Source: Leptospiraceae bacterium | GTDB lineage: Bacteria > Spirochaetota > Leptospiria > Leptospirales > Leptospiraceae | Length of the DNA: 64,000 nucleotides | NCBI GenBank assembly: GCA_024233875.1 | Contig: JACKPB010000010.1 | Location: 121,164 to 185,163, forward strand | Direction: 5' to 3' | Shown here: one piece after another, positions 16,607-25,719 of the stretch | Numbering within the stretch: the stretch's first letter is position 1 | How the letters are laid out: each line of letters begins with the position of its first letter | Notes under the pieces: model-generated | What the model saw: only the letters and a program-made list of their open reading frames with translations | What the model was told of the DNA's origin: nothing | Database searches by the model: none | Made by a program: the position numbers and the translations under genes

Positions 16607-18615
16607 TGGGAAGATCAGTCTCATCAATCGAACACAAACTGGAGAGGGGTTTCAAACTCAGACTCTATTTCTTTTCTGCCCTCATCGTAATTATTCTGTT
16701 GATTTTTATTCTGCAACTGTTCCAGCTTCAAATTTTGAATGGAACAGAAAACTCTATCAAAGCAGAGAGGTTTGTGAGAAGAAGTGAATCTCTTCCCGCA
16801 GCGAGAGGAATGGTCTTCGATCGTAACTTCAAAACTCCGGAACTTTCTATCCCTTTGATATCAAACTCATCATCTCTGGATGTAATTGTAAATGCGTCTC
16901 TTTTCAAACACAACCCTGAAAAGATTAAGGAGTTCATCATTCATTTTTATGAAACTCTTTCAATTCCAAAAGATTATTATAAAAATGAGATTGCTGAACC
17001 CAAATTCACAAAAAAAGTGCGTTCCAAGACTAGGATTCTCCTCCTGAGAGGTCTCACCGAAGAACAGCATGAAAGAATAGCAATATTTGAATCACTTGCC
17101 AAAAAAATTCTATTTATCCCCACACCCAAAAGAATCTATCACATGGGTCCTGCTCTGGCTCACGTGACGGGATACGTCGGGCTTCCGAGTACTAAAGATC
17201 TAAAAACATTGGAAATCAAATCCTATCAATTGGTTGGAAAGAATGGACTGGAAAGACAATACGACACTCAATTGCGCGGATCGGATGGATTTCGAATCCA
17301 AAAGAGAAATTCCAACGGAAATATAGAAGAAGAAAGGATCATCGAGCATGCCCGTTCCGGGAACAATTTGATCCTGGGTATCGATAGGGACATTCAGTCC
17401 GCTGCCTACAAGGCCTTGAAAGGATATCGTGGAACAGTGATTGCTCTAAAAGGTTCCACAGGGGAAGTTCTGGCTATGGCATCCAATCCGAGTTTTGATC
17501 CCAATATCTTATCCGGAAAGAATCGTCAGCTCCGTTATACCCATTTCAATCGAATCAAAAAGAATCGGGGATTTTTGAATCTGGCAATTCAATCCAAATT
17601 CCCACCGGCTTCAACTTTCAAAACCTTAGTTGGGCTAGCGGCTCTCGAGAGCGAACACAAAATCAACTATCAGCCTTCACAAACCTTCACATGCAATTCC
17701 AGATTTTATCTGAAGAGTTCATTTGCCGGAGTTCCCGATCAGGAATTCCTTTGCTGGGACAAGAGGGGACACGGAACCAATGACCTCATGCATGCACTTG
17801 AAAAATCTTGTTCGGTTTATTTTTACAATTTGGGATACAAGCTGGGTTCGGAATCCATTTTGTACTACGCAAGACTATTTGCCCTGGACAAGAAGACCGG
17901 ACTGGATCTTCCCGGAGAGATCGAAGGTTTTGTTCCAAGCAATGAGTGGAAGAAACGTTCCTATGGAACCAAATGGTATGATGGTGATACAATCAACCTA
18001 TCCATCGGTCAGGGATTCATTTCTGTGACTCCAATTTCAATGGCTCTTTTTTATATGGCAGTCATGAACAATGGAAAAGTATTTCAGCCCTATATTGTAT
18101 CTGAAATCAGAGATCCTTTGAACAATAATATTATCTTCAAAACAGTACCGAGAGTGCTACGGGACATACCCGTAAAATCCTCCACCCTCGAAGCCCTAAA
18201 TCAGGGACTGCGGTTGGTCGGAAAAACGGGAACTGCTTCCCGAATTTTGAACCAACCGGATCTACCGGAGATTGCCGGAAAAACAGGTACAGCCCAGACC
18301 AGGAGACGGGGACAATCTTCTTCCAACCATGCTTGGTTCATAGGCTACGCACCGTACAATGCACCTGTTGAGGAACAGATTCTTGTCTCCGTGTTTGTTG
18401 AGCACGGAGTGGGAGGAGCAGTAGGAGCAGGACCTATAGCCAAGGAAGTTTTTAAAGCGGCCTTTCCTCCGGGTACCTTCATCCGAAGAGATAAGATTGA
18501 AAATACAGCTAAGATGGATGAGGAAATTCCCCAGTCCAGAGAGACAATCGAAGAAACTCAGCAGGGTACCGACACACCACCCGATCCGGAATTTGATGAT
18601 GAGGTGGTGCCATGA
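16606..18615 (+). CDS. mrdA: Penicillin-binding protein 2 (elongation-specific transpeptidase)
   Basis: A 669-residue class B PBP starting at GTG. One N-terminal transmembrane helix (about 17-40), a pedestal domain, then the transpeptidase. The active-site Ser336 lies in STFK and the KTG motif in GKTGTAQ at Lys559. The second motif reads Ser-Cys-Ser in SCSVYFYN, where PBP2 proteins usually have Ser-x-Asp or Ser-x-Asn. A second GKTGTA occurs at Lys540, 19 residues earlier, so the triad motif appears twice; the later one aligns best with other PBP2 proteins. It cross-links lateral-wall peptidoglycan with RodA. The stop overlaps the rodA start (ATGA). Confidence 0.95.
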   Translation: MGRSVSSIEHKLERGFKLRLYFFSALIVIILLIFILQLFQLQILNGTENSIKAERFVRRSESLPAARGMVFDRNFKTPELSIPLISNSSSLDVIVNASLFKHNPEKIKEFIIHFYETLSIPKDYYKNEIAEPKFTKKVRSKTRILLLRGLTEEQHERIAIFESLAKKILFIPTPKRIYHMGPALAHVTGYVGLPSTKDLKTLEIKSYQLVGKNGLERQYDTQLRGSDGFRIQKRNSNGNIEEERIIEHARSGNNLILGIDRDIQSAAYKALKGYRGTVIALKGSTGEVLAMASNPSFDPNILSGKNRQLRYTHFNRIKKNRGFLNLAIQSKFPPASTFKTLVGLAALESEHKINYQPSQTFTCNSRFYLKSSFAGVPDQEFLCWDKRGHGTNDLMHALEKSCSVYFYNLGYKLGSESILYYARLFALDKKTGLDLPGEIEGFVPSNEWKKRSYGTKWYDGDTINLSIGQGFISVTPISMALFYMAVMNNGKVFQPYIVSEIRDPLNNNIIFKTVPRVLRDIPVKSSTLEALNQGLRLVGKTGTASRILNQPDLPEIAGKTGTAQTRRRGQSSSNHAWFIGYAPYNAPVEEQILVSVFVEHGVGGAVGAGPIAKEVFKAAFPPGTFIRRDKIENTAKMDEEIPQSRETIEETQQGTDTPPDPEFDDEVVP

Positions 18616-20126
18616 TCGATCGCAAATTGGACAAACTGGACTATGTTCTGATCACCTGCGTGATCATTTCTGTTCTGATAGGTGTCCTGACCCTATTTAC
18701 TCAGGAAGTAAACATTTCCGATGGTCCTGGGAAATGGTACAAACAACTTTTGTATGCGGGAATTGGCCTGGTAGCTATGATTTTCATGACAAGAATCAAT
18801 TACCAACTTCTGGGTTCTTATGCATTTCCTATCTACCTATTCTCGATAGTTCTTTTAGTTTTGACCTTGATTCCCGGGATTGGTTATCTTCCATCGGGAC
18901 GTGGAGCCAGATCCTGGTTGAAGTTGGGAATTTTCAGTATTCAAACGAGTGAGTTCGCTAAATTATCAACTGTAATACTTCTCGGTCAGTATCTCGTTCT
19001 GAAAGAAAGAGAAGTCAAAAACATTTCAGTTCTTGTGATACCATTTCTTATTGTCCTGGTTCCGATGGTTTTGATTACTCTTCAACCCGATTTTGGTACT
19101 GCGGTCTCTTTCATTCCTATTCTGCTCGCTATACTTTTCTTAGGCGGAGCTGACATTTTGCACATCAGTTCATTGATCATCTTGGGTTTCATTTCTCTGG
19201 CAATCCCCATGTATGTTGAGTTTACAAAATTGACTCTGGTAGATGCATTGAAGACCCAACTCGGTCGCATGGATAAGTCTGATCTCCTGACGTTAACAAA
19301 TAAACTTGGCGGAAAGATTTGGTTGGTTATCAAAGGGAAGACTTCCATTCCGGGGGAAGGGGACATCAACCTCACTCCAAAATCAATCAATTATCTACTT
19401 GAGGCTGCCGACCAGGTCATAGATGAAAATACAGGAATCTTCTTTAAGTTCTTTATCAACGAAGATCTCATGATCGGAACAGGTGTCATCCTCATGCTGG
19501 TGAGCTTAATCCTCTTTATCATCAAATTAGCAAGAGGAAAGGACGAATTCAGAAAATTCTACATACCTCTCGGTGTGATCGGCCTGAGTATCGTATTTGC
19601 TTACATAGTCACCAAGACGATTCCATTCCGGGAAAATCAGGTTGTGCGATTGACAGCTTTCATCAACCCGGATCAATTCAAGCAGGGTGCAGGGTATCAG
19701 CTTCGGGCATCCAAGCCCGCGATTGGTTCCGGGAGATTCTTAGGCAAGGGTCTCGCCAATGGGGAAATGACGGAAGGTCGTATTCCGCATGTCCCGGAAA
19801 GTAGTACAGATTTTATTTTTGCATCCTGGGCGGAACAGACCGGATTTGTGGGATCGGTGTTTTTGATCTTTGTCCTCCTGGCCATTCCTCTCCGTGGGCT
19901 TCAGGTTGCGTTTGAAAGTAAGGACAAATTCGGTTCGCTCTTAGCCGCCGGGATTGTGGCTCTGATATTTTTCCATATGTTTATCAACCTCGGGATCGTG
20001 ATGGGTCTTCTTCCTGTGACGGGTCTGCCTCTTTCCTTTGTAAGTTATGGTGGTTCCCATCTCATCATGTCTATGATGGCAGTTGGAATCATCATATCCA
20101 TCAAAATAAGAAAGCACGCAAATTGA
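18612..20126 (+). CDS. rodA: Peptidoglycan glycosyltransferase RodA (SEDS), enlarged
   Basis: A SEDS-family polytopic membrane protein of 504 residues with about ten membrane helices. Recognisable stretches are GRGARSWLKLG, QTSEFAKLS, LQPDFGTA and, near the end, HVPESSTDFIFASWAEQTG and FVSYGGSHLIMSM, all conserved in RodA/FtsW. The Asp in QPDFGT is the catalytic residue position known for the family. Usual RodA length is 370-430; the excess comes from a hydrophilic insert near residues 200-285 (TLVDALKTQLGRMDKSDLL to VIDENTGIFF). It is coupled to mrdA by ATGA overlap. Confidence 0.94.
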   Translation: MIDRKLDKLDYVLITCVIISVLIGVLTLFTQEVNISDGPGKWYKQLLYAGIGLVAMIFMTRINYQLLGSYAFPIYLFSIVLLVLTLIPGIGYLPSGRGARSWLKLGIFSIQTSEFAKLSTVILLGQYLVLKEREVKNISVLVIPFLIVLVPMVLITLQPDFGTAVSFIPILLAILFLGGADILHISSLIILGFISLAIPMYVEFTKLTLVDALKTQLGRMDKSDLLTLTNKLGGKIWLVIKGKTSIPGEGDINLTPKSINYLLEAADQVIDENTGIFFKFFINEDLMIGTGVILMLVSLILFIIKLARGKDEFRKFYIPLGVIGLSIVFAYIVTKTIPFRENQVVRLTAFINPDQFKQGAGYQLRASKPAIGSGRFLGKGLANGEMTEGRIPHVPESSTDFIFASWAEQTGFVGSVFLIFVLLAIPLRGLQVAFESKDKFGSLLAAGIVALIFFHMFINLGIVMGLLPVTGLPLSFVSYGGSHLIMSMMAVGIIISIKIRKHAN

Positions 20127-20127
20127 A

Positions 20128-20892
20128 ATGGGCTTCGAAAAGGCAGAAAAATCCAGGCAATTTTTTGATCTGAAGATACGAGCGGGAATTCTCCTCGATC
20201 AAATTGAAAAAACTATTTTCGAAAACAGCAAGACCCTAGATGAGTTGGACTGGGTATTTCGGGAAATGCGAAGGATCGCTGAGGTTGAAAAATCCCCTTA
20301 TTTTTCGCTACGTTCCAAATCTCTTTCCGCACAGGTTTCTAAGTTTAGGAAGAGAAAAGGATATAGAAAAATTGAGTTTGATCGATTTTACTCTACTCTG
20401 GAAAAAATTCAAGAAACAGACGCAGTTGAATTTCTAAATCGCTCCCTTCAGAAAAAAATTGAAAAAATCAGTGAAAGCTACTTGGGTTTGGAACCTTCCC
20501 AAAGTGGTGAGAGAGCCTATCTACCCCTTCCCAATACATTTTTCATTTTGAATTTTCAAAAAACTCATTTTATTTTCCGGCACTATCCATATCGAATTCT
20601 TCAAAATATTCCTTTTTCCAAAAAGTACCTTCAGCAAAAAGACCTTCGATTTCCAATTTTTCCTCTGGTTCCCTTTGTTAGTAGGGGAACTCTTCAATCT
20701 CATTCTTCCAAACTTATGTTGATCCGCACTCAAACAGCCTGGAGGGGGATTCGTTTTGATTTTCTGGATGCTGAACTGGAAATTCCGGAAGATGAATTTG
20801 AAGCCAGGAAGAGACCATTGGGGAAATCATTTCTGGGTGTGGATTTTTTTCTAAAATGGCGGGGAAATCCCTGTTATTTGATTGAATTTTAA
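20128..20892 (+). CDS. Unrecognised protein at the end of the rod-shape operon
   Basis: A 254-residue protein starting one base after the rodA stop, so surely co-transcribed with it. The N-terminal half is helical and rich in Lys/Glu; the C-terminal half is rich in aromatic residues and beta-type sequence (FIFRHYPYRILQNI, AWRGIRFDFLDAELEIPED) and ends with CYLIEF. No signal peptide or membrane helix. The late GKSFLGVDFF segment faintly resembles CheW-type folds, but not enough to call. Its place suggests a link to elongation or cell shape; function unknown. Confidence 0.7.
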   Translation: MGFEKAEKSRQFFDLKIRAGILLDQIEKTIFENSKTLDELDWVFREMRRIAEVEKSPYFSLRSKSLSAQVSKFRKRKGYRKIEFDRFYSTLEKIQETDAVEFLNRSLQKKIEKISESYLGLEPSQSGERAYLPLPNTFFILNFQKTHFIFRHYPYRILQNIPFSKKYLQQKDLRFPIFPLVPFVSRGTLQSHSSKLMLIRTQTAWRGIRFDFLDAELEIPEDEFEARKRPLGKSFLGVDFFLKWRGNPCYLIEF

Positions 20893-20987
20893 ACTATCCA
20901 GAAATATTTTACAGGAAGCAAAGACTAAGTTCAGGGGAGACATAATAATTACTAATAGTTATTTAGTCTAAAACCGAAAGGAATACT

Positions 20988-21314
20988 ATGAACACTTCAC
21001 CAAGACATTCAATCCCATCTACACCGGCATTGCCCGTTTACAAAGGAGTGGACCTGGATGAAATGGAATTCTACGGGGTGGAGTTGACCTTTCAGCCTGA
21101 AGATGGAGTCACCGCACGATCACCCGGTGAGTACACTAAGCAAGAGACATACTATGCTATCGAACTTCCTGAATCTTCCGGCAAGACCACAACCTATAGA
21201 ACCAAGATTTTTGACACTCTAAGACAGGAGATTTCCACAATGTTTCAAGTCGAAAAAGTGGAAACAGACCACTCCTTACCATTTATCGAAGTAAGAAAGG
21301 TCTTAGAATCCTGA
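20988..21314 (+). CDS. Small unrecognised protein
   Basis: A 108-residue acidic protein with a good ribosome binding site (AAAGGAA before ATG). The middle is Thr/Tyr-rich (TKQETYYAIELPESSGKTTT) and looks like a small beta-rich fold, with no signal peptide or cysteine. It ends two bases before the convergent purF stop. A short gap with no clear terminator separates it from the rod operon, so read-through is possible. Confidence 0.6.
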   Translation: MNTSPRHSIPSTPALPVYKGVDLDEMEFYGVELTFQPEDGVTARSPGEYTKQETYYAIELPESSGKTTTYRTKIFDTLRQEISTMFQVEKVETDHSLPFIEVRKVLES

Positions 21315-21316
21315 TC

Positions 21317-22801
21317 TTAACTCTCCGGAGAGAGATCTGAAAACAAATACTTCTCCTTAGATGCATCACTCGCATGAAACTTGATCGGATAGTTTCCTGT
21401 AAAACAAGCATCACAGAACTTTGAATTCTTTGAATTTTGTCCCGCCGCTGTGTGCATAGATTCCAAATCCAAATACTCTATCGAATCTACCCTCAGGTAC
21501 TTACGAATCTCTTCGAGAGTATGTGTAGCAGCTATCAACTCTTTGTGAGTGGGTATGTCTATCCCGTAGTAGCAGGGAGAAATCGTAGGAGGAGCAGAAA
21601 TTCTCATGTGAATTTCCTTTGCACCGGCCAACTTAATCATTTTGACGATTTTTCTACTTGTGGTTCCTCTCATTATTGAATCATCAACAATGATCACACG
21701 CTTTCCTTCCACAACTTCACGGATCACATTGTATTTGATCTTGGCACCAAAGTCCCGAATCTTCTGATCGGGTTCAATGAAGGTCCTACCTATGTAATGC
21801 GAACGAATCAATCCTATGGCGAAAGGAATTCCCGAAGCTTCAGCATACCCCAAAGCGGCAACATTGGCTGAGTCCGGGACCGAGATCACTACATCACCTT
21901 CTACAGGTTTCAATTTTGCCAGATTGAAGCCCAATTGTTTTCGAATTTTGTAGACCGATTCACTGTAAATAAAGGAGTCGGGTCTGGAAAAATAGATATA
22001 TTCAAAAATACAGAGGCTTGCTTTTCTTTCTGCAAAAGGAAAGAGTGATTTGACTCCATATTTGTCTATAATGACCATCTCGCCGGGTTCGATATCTCTG
22101 ACATACTTAGTGTCTGTGATATCAAATGCACAGGTCTCTGAGGCTAGGACTAAGGCTCCATCAGGTCTTTCACCGAGAACCAGTGGTCGGAATCCATTGG
22201 GATCACGAACTCCTATCATAAAATGATTGGTCAGAACCAGGAGGGAGTAGGCTCCTTCTATTTGCCTGAGGGCAGAGCAGAGGGCATCGAGGATGTTCTT
22301 GGACTTGGATTTGGCCATGAGATGAACGATCACCTCAGAATCTATTGTTGTTTGAAATATGCTTCCTTCCAATTCCAGAGCTCTTCGAATGTCGTAAGAA
22401 TTGACTAAATTTCCATTATGAGCGAGAGCCATACCACCCAAATGAGATTCAACCCGCATAGGTTGAGCATTTCTTAAGAAGCTCGCCCCTGTAGTTGAGT
22501 ATCGATTGTGACCTATTGCCATGTTCCCGTGTAGATTTTTTAGATTGCCTTCATTGAATACTGAAGCAACCAAACCCATGCCGGCATATCGGTAGAGATT
22601 TTCACCATCCGAGGAAACTATCCCCGAAGATTCCTGACCTCTATGCTGCATAGAATACAATCCCAAATATGTAAAATTGGCGGCTTCGGGAGAATTATAG
22701 ATTCCAAAGATGGCACATTCATCTTTTGGTTTGTCATCCGAGACAACTGGAAAACAATGGATTCTAGAGGGTGTAATTTTTGGATTTTCAGTCTCTTCCA
22801 T
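21317..22801 (-). CDS. purF: Amidophosphoribosyltransferase
   Basis: Catalyses the first step of purine synthesis, moving the glutamine amide to PRPP. Cys in KDECAIFGIY is the N-terminal nucleophile exposed after propeptide removal; YSMQHRGQESSG, GHNRYSTTG and AHNGNLVN build the glutaminase site; VIIVDDSIMRGTTS is the PRPP loop. Four cysteines (CAIF, CIFEY, CYYG, CDAC) could hold an Fe-S cluster as in Bacillus-type enzymes. I prefer the ATG at 22801 (494 residues); the frame reaches a TTG at 22837 that would overlap the divergent ribonuclease D gene. Neither start has a clear ribosome binding site. No other pur gene is adjacent. Confidence 0.95.
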   Translation of the reverse strand: MEETENPKITPSRIHCFPVVSDDKPKDECAIFGIYNSPEAANFTYLGLYSMQHRGQESSGIVSSDGENLYRYAGMGLVASVFNEGNLKNLHGNMAIGHNRYSTTGASFLRNAQPMRVESHLGGMALAHNGNLVNSYDIRRALELEGSIFQTTIDSEVIVHLMAKSKSKNILDALCSALRQIEGAYSLLVLTNHFMIGVRDPNGFRPLVLGERPDGALVLASETCAFDITDTKYVRDIEPGEMVIIDKYGVKSLFPFAERKASLCIFEYIYFSRPDSFIYSESVYKIRKQLGFNLAKLKPVEGDVVISVPDSANVAALGYAEASGIPFAIGLIRSHYIGRTFIEPDQKIRDFGAKIKYNVIREVVEGKRVIIVDDSIMRGTTSRKIVKMIKLAGAKEIHMRISAPPTISPCYYGIDIPTHKELIAATHTLEEIRKYLRVDSIEYLDLESMHTAAGQNSKNSKFCDACFTGNYPIKFHASDASKEKYLFSDLSPES

Positions 22802-22831
22802 ATATGGATAAAATTTATTTAGCCGAGAATC

Positions 22832-23998
22832 ATGCAAACCAATTCTAAATACATATTAATCAATAATAAAAAGTCGATGGAACTGGCAGCTGTAAACCTG
22901 AGTGGTGCATCCGTTATTTCTATAGATACTGAATCATCCGGTTACTATACCTACTATTCCCGGGTCTGTTTGATCCAAATCTCTGTGAACAATAAGAACT
23001 ACATCATCGACCCTCTTTCTCATCTGGACTTGGGTTTATTGAAGCCGATTTTCTTGAACCCATCGATTTTGAAGATTTTTCACTCGGCCTCGGATGATAT
23101 CAAGGCCCTCAAACGCGATTTTGGATTTGAGTTTCGCAACATCGCAGATACAATGTATTCTTCAAAATTATTGAATATGGAACACAATTCACTCAATTAT
23201 CTGGTGGAATACTACCACAAGGTCAAGCTCTCCAAGACAGAGCAAAAGTCCAATTGGGAAAAGAGACCCTTAGACAAGCAACAACTTCAATACGCCGCCC
23301 TGGATACAGCCTATCTGGAGACTATCTGGAGTAAAATGCAGGAAGAACTCAATTCCCTGGGATTGCTGGAAGAAGCCATCTCCGAATTTGAGAAAATCAC
23401 TGAGGAAGAGTACAGGGGACGTGAAACCATTCAGGATGTTTCCTGGCATAAATTTCCAAATATATTAAAATTTTCTCCCGAAGAAAGAAGGAACATCTAC
23501 GACATTCTGGTGTACCGCGAAGAGAAAGCTAAACGTCTTAACAAAGCTCCCTTTCGTGTCTTCAATAATGAAATGATCACAAAGATTGTTACCGGTGAAA
23601 AATCAGAAGAAGAACTCATGAAACTCGTGGGAAAAAAAGATGGAAAGGATATCAAAAACATATTAGAAAATCCGAATGGTGAACCCCTGAACAAATCAGA
23701 TTTCCCGAAAATTGATCGCGAAATCACTCCTCAGGAGGAAACGAAGTGGCGGCAACTTCACAAATGGAGGGAAAAAATCATCAAAAAGAGAGGAGTGGAT
23801 CATTCTATGATTCTATCCAATAAACAGATGATTCATTTTATTCGGACTCAACCAAAATCACTTGAAGATCTCTTCCAATCAGGCTTTCTTTCGCGTTGGA
23901 AGGTTGAAAATTACGGCCCTTCTCTATTGAAGGCCCTTGCATCTGAACCCTATGAGGAGTTGTTGGATCATTTGAAGCCAATTAAAACGAAAAAATGA
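22832..23998 (+). CDS. rnd: Ribonuclease D-like 3'-5' exonuclease with two HRDC domains
   Basis: A 388-residue DEDDy exonuclease. Acidic residues are in SIDTES (motif I), HSASDDIKAL (motif II) and YAALDTAYL (motif III with the Tyr). The C-terminal half carries two HRDC-type helical domains, one around VYREEKAKRLNKAPFRVF and one around HKWREKIIKKRGVD, which bind RNA. The family trims 3' ends of stable RNA precursors. Its stop overlaps the start of the Nudix gene (ATGA), making a two-gene operon. Confidence 0.9.
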   Translation: MQTNSKYILINNKKSMELAAVNLSGASVISIDTESSGYYTYYSRVCLIQISVNNKNYIIDPLSHLDLGLLKPIFLNPSILKIFHSASDDIKALKRDFGFEFRNIADTMYSSKLLNMEHNSLNYLVEYYHKVKLSKTEQKSNWEKRPLDKQQLQYAALDTAYLETIWSKMQEELNSLGLLEEAISEFEKITEEEYRGRETIQDVSWHKFPNILKFSPEERRNIYDILVYREEKAKRLNKAPFRVFNNEMITKIVTGEKSEEELMKLVGKKDGKDIKNILENPNGEPLNKSDFPKIDREITPQEETKWRQLHKWREKIIKKRGVDHSMILSNKQMIHFIRTQPKSLEDLFQSGFLSRWKVENYGPSLLKALASEPYEELLDHLKPIKTKK

Positions 23999-24642
23999 AA
24001 CTTGATTTTGATAAATTAATGCTGGAATCCGATTCGGAAGAGCCAACATTTCGTATCCGTCCGGGTGTGAGAGCATCCTCTGTGATCATACCTATATTCA
24101 AAAATTCTAATGGTGGACACTCTGTTATCCTGACCAAGAGAAGTGAAGAGCTCAAGCATCACCCCGGTCAGATTTCTTTCCCCGGAGGAACCTTAAGTGA
24201 AAATGAAACTTTTTTAGGTGCGGGAATCAGGGAATTTGAAGAAGAATTAGGAGTTCCGGGATCTGATCTGGATCCTATTTCTGATTTTGGTTATTTTGAT
24301 ACATCTACAGGATTTGTCATCATTCCTTTCATCGCATACTACAAAGGGGATTTTCAGTTCAAACCCAATCCATCAGAAGTAGATAAGGTGATAATCTTTG
24401 ATCTGGAAATGTTTAATGAGAAACCTTTTTATGCGATGGAATCCAAGAGAGTGCAGGGGAAGTATGTTTATTACCTTCAGCTTGAAGATGACCTTCTCTG
24501 GGGAGCGACAGCAATGATTCTGGTATCACTTCTCAGAAAGTTATCCAATTTTGATCGGGAACCCATTCGGGTTCGATCCAACCTTTCGGGACCTCCGTTT
24601 TTCAATCCTTTGGATTATGAATCCGGAAAAGATTCTCTCTGA
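23995..24642 (+). CDS. Nudix hydrolase, coenzyme A diphosphatase type
   Basis: A 215-residue Nudix protein. The Nudix box runs from GGTLSENETFLGAG through IREFEEELGV, with the Glu residues that bind metal. The preceding ELKHHPGQISFPGG motif is the UPF0035 signature of the NudL/NUDT7/NUDT8 group, which cleaves CoA and acyl-CoA into 3',5'-ADP and phosphopantetheine. It is translationally coupled to the ribonuclease D gene. It is followed by the R4 element and a convergent lipoprotein gene. Confidence 0.85.
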   Translation: MKLDFDKLMLESDSEEPTFRIRPGVRASSVIIPIFKNSNGGHSVILTKRSEELKHHPGQISFPGGTLSENETFLGAGIREFEEELGVPGSDLDPISDFGYFDTSTGFVIIPFIAYYKGDFQFKPNPSEVDKVIIFDLEMFNEKPFYAMESKRVQGKYVYYLQLEDDLLWGATAMILVSLLRKLSNFDREPIRVRSNLSGPPFFNPLDYESGKDSL

Positions 24643-24678
24643 ATTAAATCTCTGTGATAAAATAAATTGAGAATCTAA

Positions 24679-24757
24679 GATCTCACTCGAACCATTGCCG
24701 AAAGGCTCCCTTTCATAACCCTAATCTTTCGCAAGAAGTGCGTAAGGAGAGATCTCA
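24679..24757. repeat. Family R element, short copy R4 between convergent genes
   Basis: About 79 bp, retaining only the right half of the family. Ends AGATCTCACTC and AGGAGAGATCT are inverted; inside are GAAAGGCTCCCTTTC (6-bp stem, 3-base loop) and the conserved CTTTCGCAAGAAGTGCGTAAGG, which can itself fold. It sits between the Nudix and lipoprotein stop codons and probably serves as a bidirectional terminator. Confidence 0.65.
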
Positions 24758-25381
24758 TTTTATTTTATCTTCCACGATAATTTTTAAAGCAGGTCGTTTA
24801 ACCTGATATACATAAAAGTACTTTTCTCCGATAAAATCCGAATGTGCTACTATCGATCCGGACTCTTCTACTAAAATTTTTATATCAATCTTTCCTTCGG
24901 GGGAGAGGTACGGATCGGCCAGATAGGTAAGGTTTTTGATTGCCTTTCTCTTGGCGACATCCATAGCTTCGTGATATCCATCGTATTTATTTATCTTTAA
25001 TGATGTAACTTTTAACTGGTAGGTTGATCCGGAAATGAATCCTTCTTTGATATTGTGCCACTCATCCTGGGATTTGATTTTGTAAATCTTGGTCAGGTCA
25101 GGATTTTGTTCGATTTCAAAGGGTAATTTTATTTCTTCGGAAGCTTTAGGTTTTAAATCGGCTCTGGGATTTTCTAAGATTTCGGGGTCAGTTACTGAGG
25201 ACTCTCTGATGATACGCCTTCCGGAAGTCTGACAATTCGTTATGAGAAAGATGATTAGGAAAATAGAATATAGGTTCCTTCCTGAATGTAAAAAAAATCT
25301 TAAAAATCCAGGATTCTGATTGGAAAAATCAGGAAGGAAGACTGTTTTTGAGTGAGGATTGCTGAAGTAATTAAGTTTCAT
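24755..25381 (-). CDS. Putative lipoprotein of unknown function
   Basis: A 208-residue protein. A hydrophobic segment ends in the lipobox ITNC (Cys50), so the leader is unusually long; no better internal start is seen. The mature part has a Pro/Glu-rich linker and then a domain of about 110 residues containing HEAMDVAKRKAIKNL and KIDIKILVEESG, an arrangement reminiscent of LPP20-like or FlgT N-terminal folds, though the match is weak. It is divergent from fliF. Export to the outer or inner membrane is likely; function unknown. Confidence 0.65.
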   Translation of the reverse strand: MKLNYFSNPHSKTVFLPDFSNQNPGFLRFFLHSGRNLYSIFLIIFLITNCQTSGRRIIRESSVTDPEILENPRADLKPKASEEIKLPFEIEQNPDLTKIYKIKSQDEWHNIKEGFISGSTYQLKVTSLKINKYDGYHEAMDVAKRKAIKNLTYLADPYLSPEGKIDIKILVEESGSIVAHSDFIGEKYFYVYQVKRPALKIIVEDKIK

Positions 25382-25719
25382 TTTGATTCAAACCCCTATT
25401 GGTAGGACTGTTTCTGTTAGACAGGTTTACCCATTTTAGATAGGATTTTTCTTTTGAAAAGGAAAATCTGTTCTCTCTCCCGAAGATATTTTTTTTAAAA
25501 AAAATTGTAAAGAGGATTTGGGATTCTATCGTAAATCATAAAGAAGTAGGATCGTTTTAAAGACATAATCCAATATTATGGACGCATTAAATTGAAAAAA
25601 CACCCATAACCATACCCAAACCACGCTTTTTTATTTTTTCTCAAAAAAAGAAAAAAAAAATTGTACAAAAATGTCGATTTCTTATTATGTCCCTGACAAA
25701 AGTTTTCTTGAGGTGAGCT
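25382..25719. other. Intergenic region before the flagellar operon
   Basis: 338 bp between the divergent lipoprotein gene and fliF. It is very AT-rich with several A tracts and contains the candidate fliF promoter. No family R or B repeat and no small ORF was found. Confidence 0.6.
25661..25688 (+). promoter_or_regulatory. Candidate promoter of the fliF operon
   Basis: TTGTAC (25661-25666), a 16-base spacer and TATTAT (25683-25688), about 30 bases before the fliF ATG, which has a strong ribosome binding site GAGGTGAG. It resembles a sigma-70 site, not the TAAA-N15-GCCGATAA pattern of sigma-28. Confidence 0.4.

Noticed and set aside
21317..22837. Longer purF reading frame starting at TTG 22837
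   Set aside because: It would overlap the divergent ribonuclease D gene and adds 12 residues before an ATG; both starts lack a clear ribosome binding site, so the ATG is preferred but not proven.
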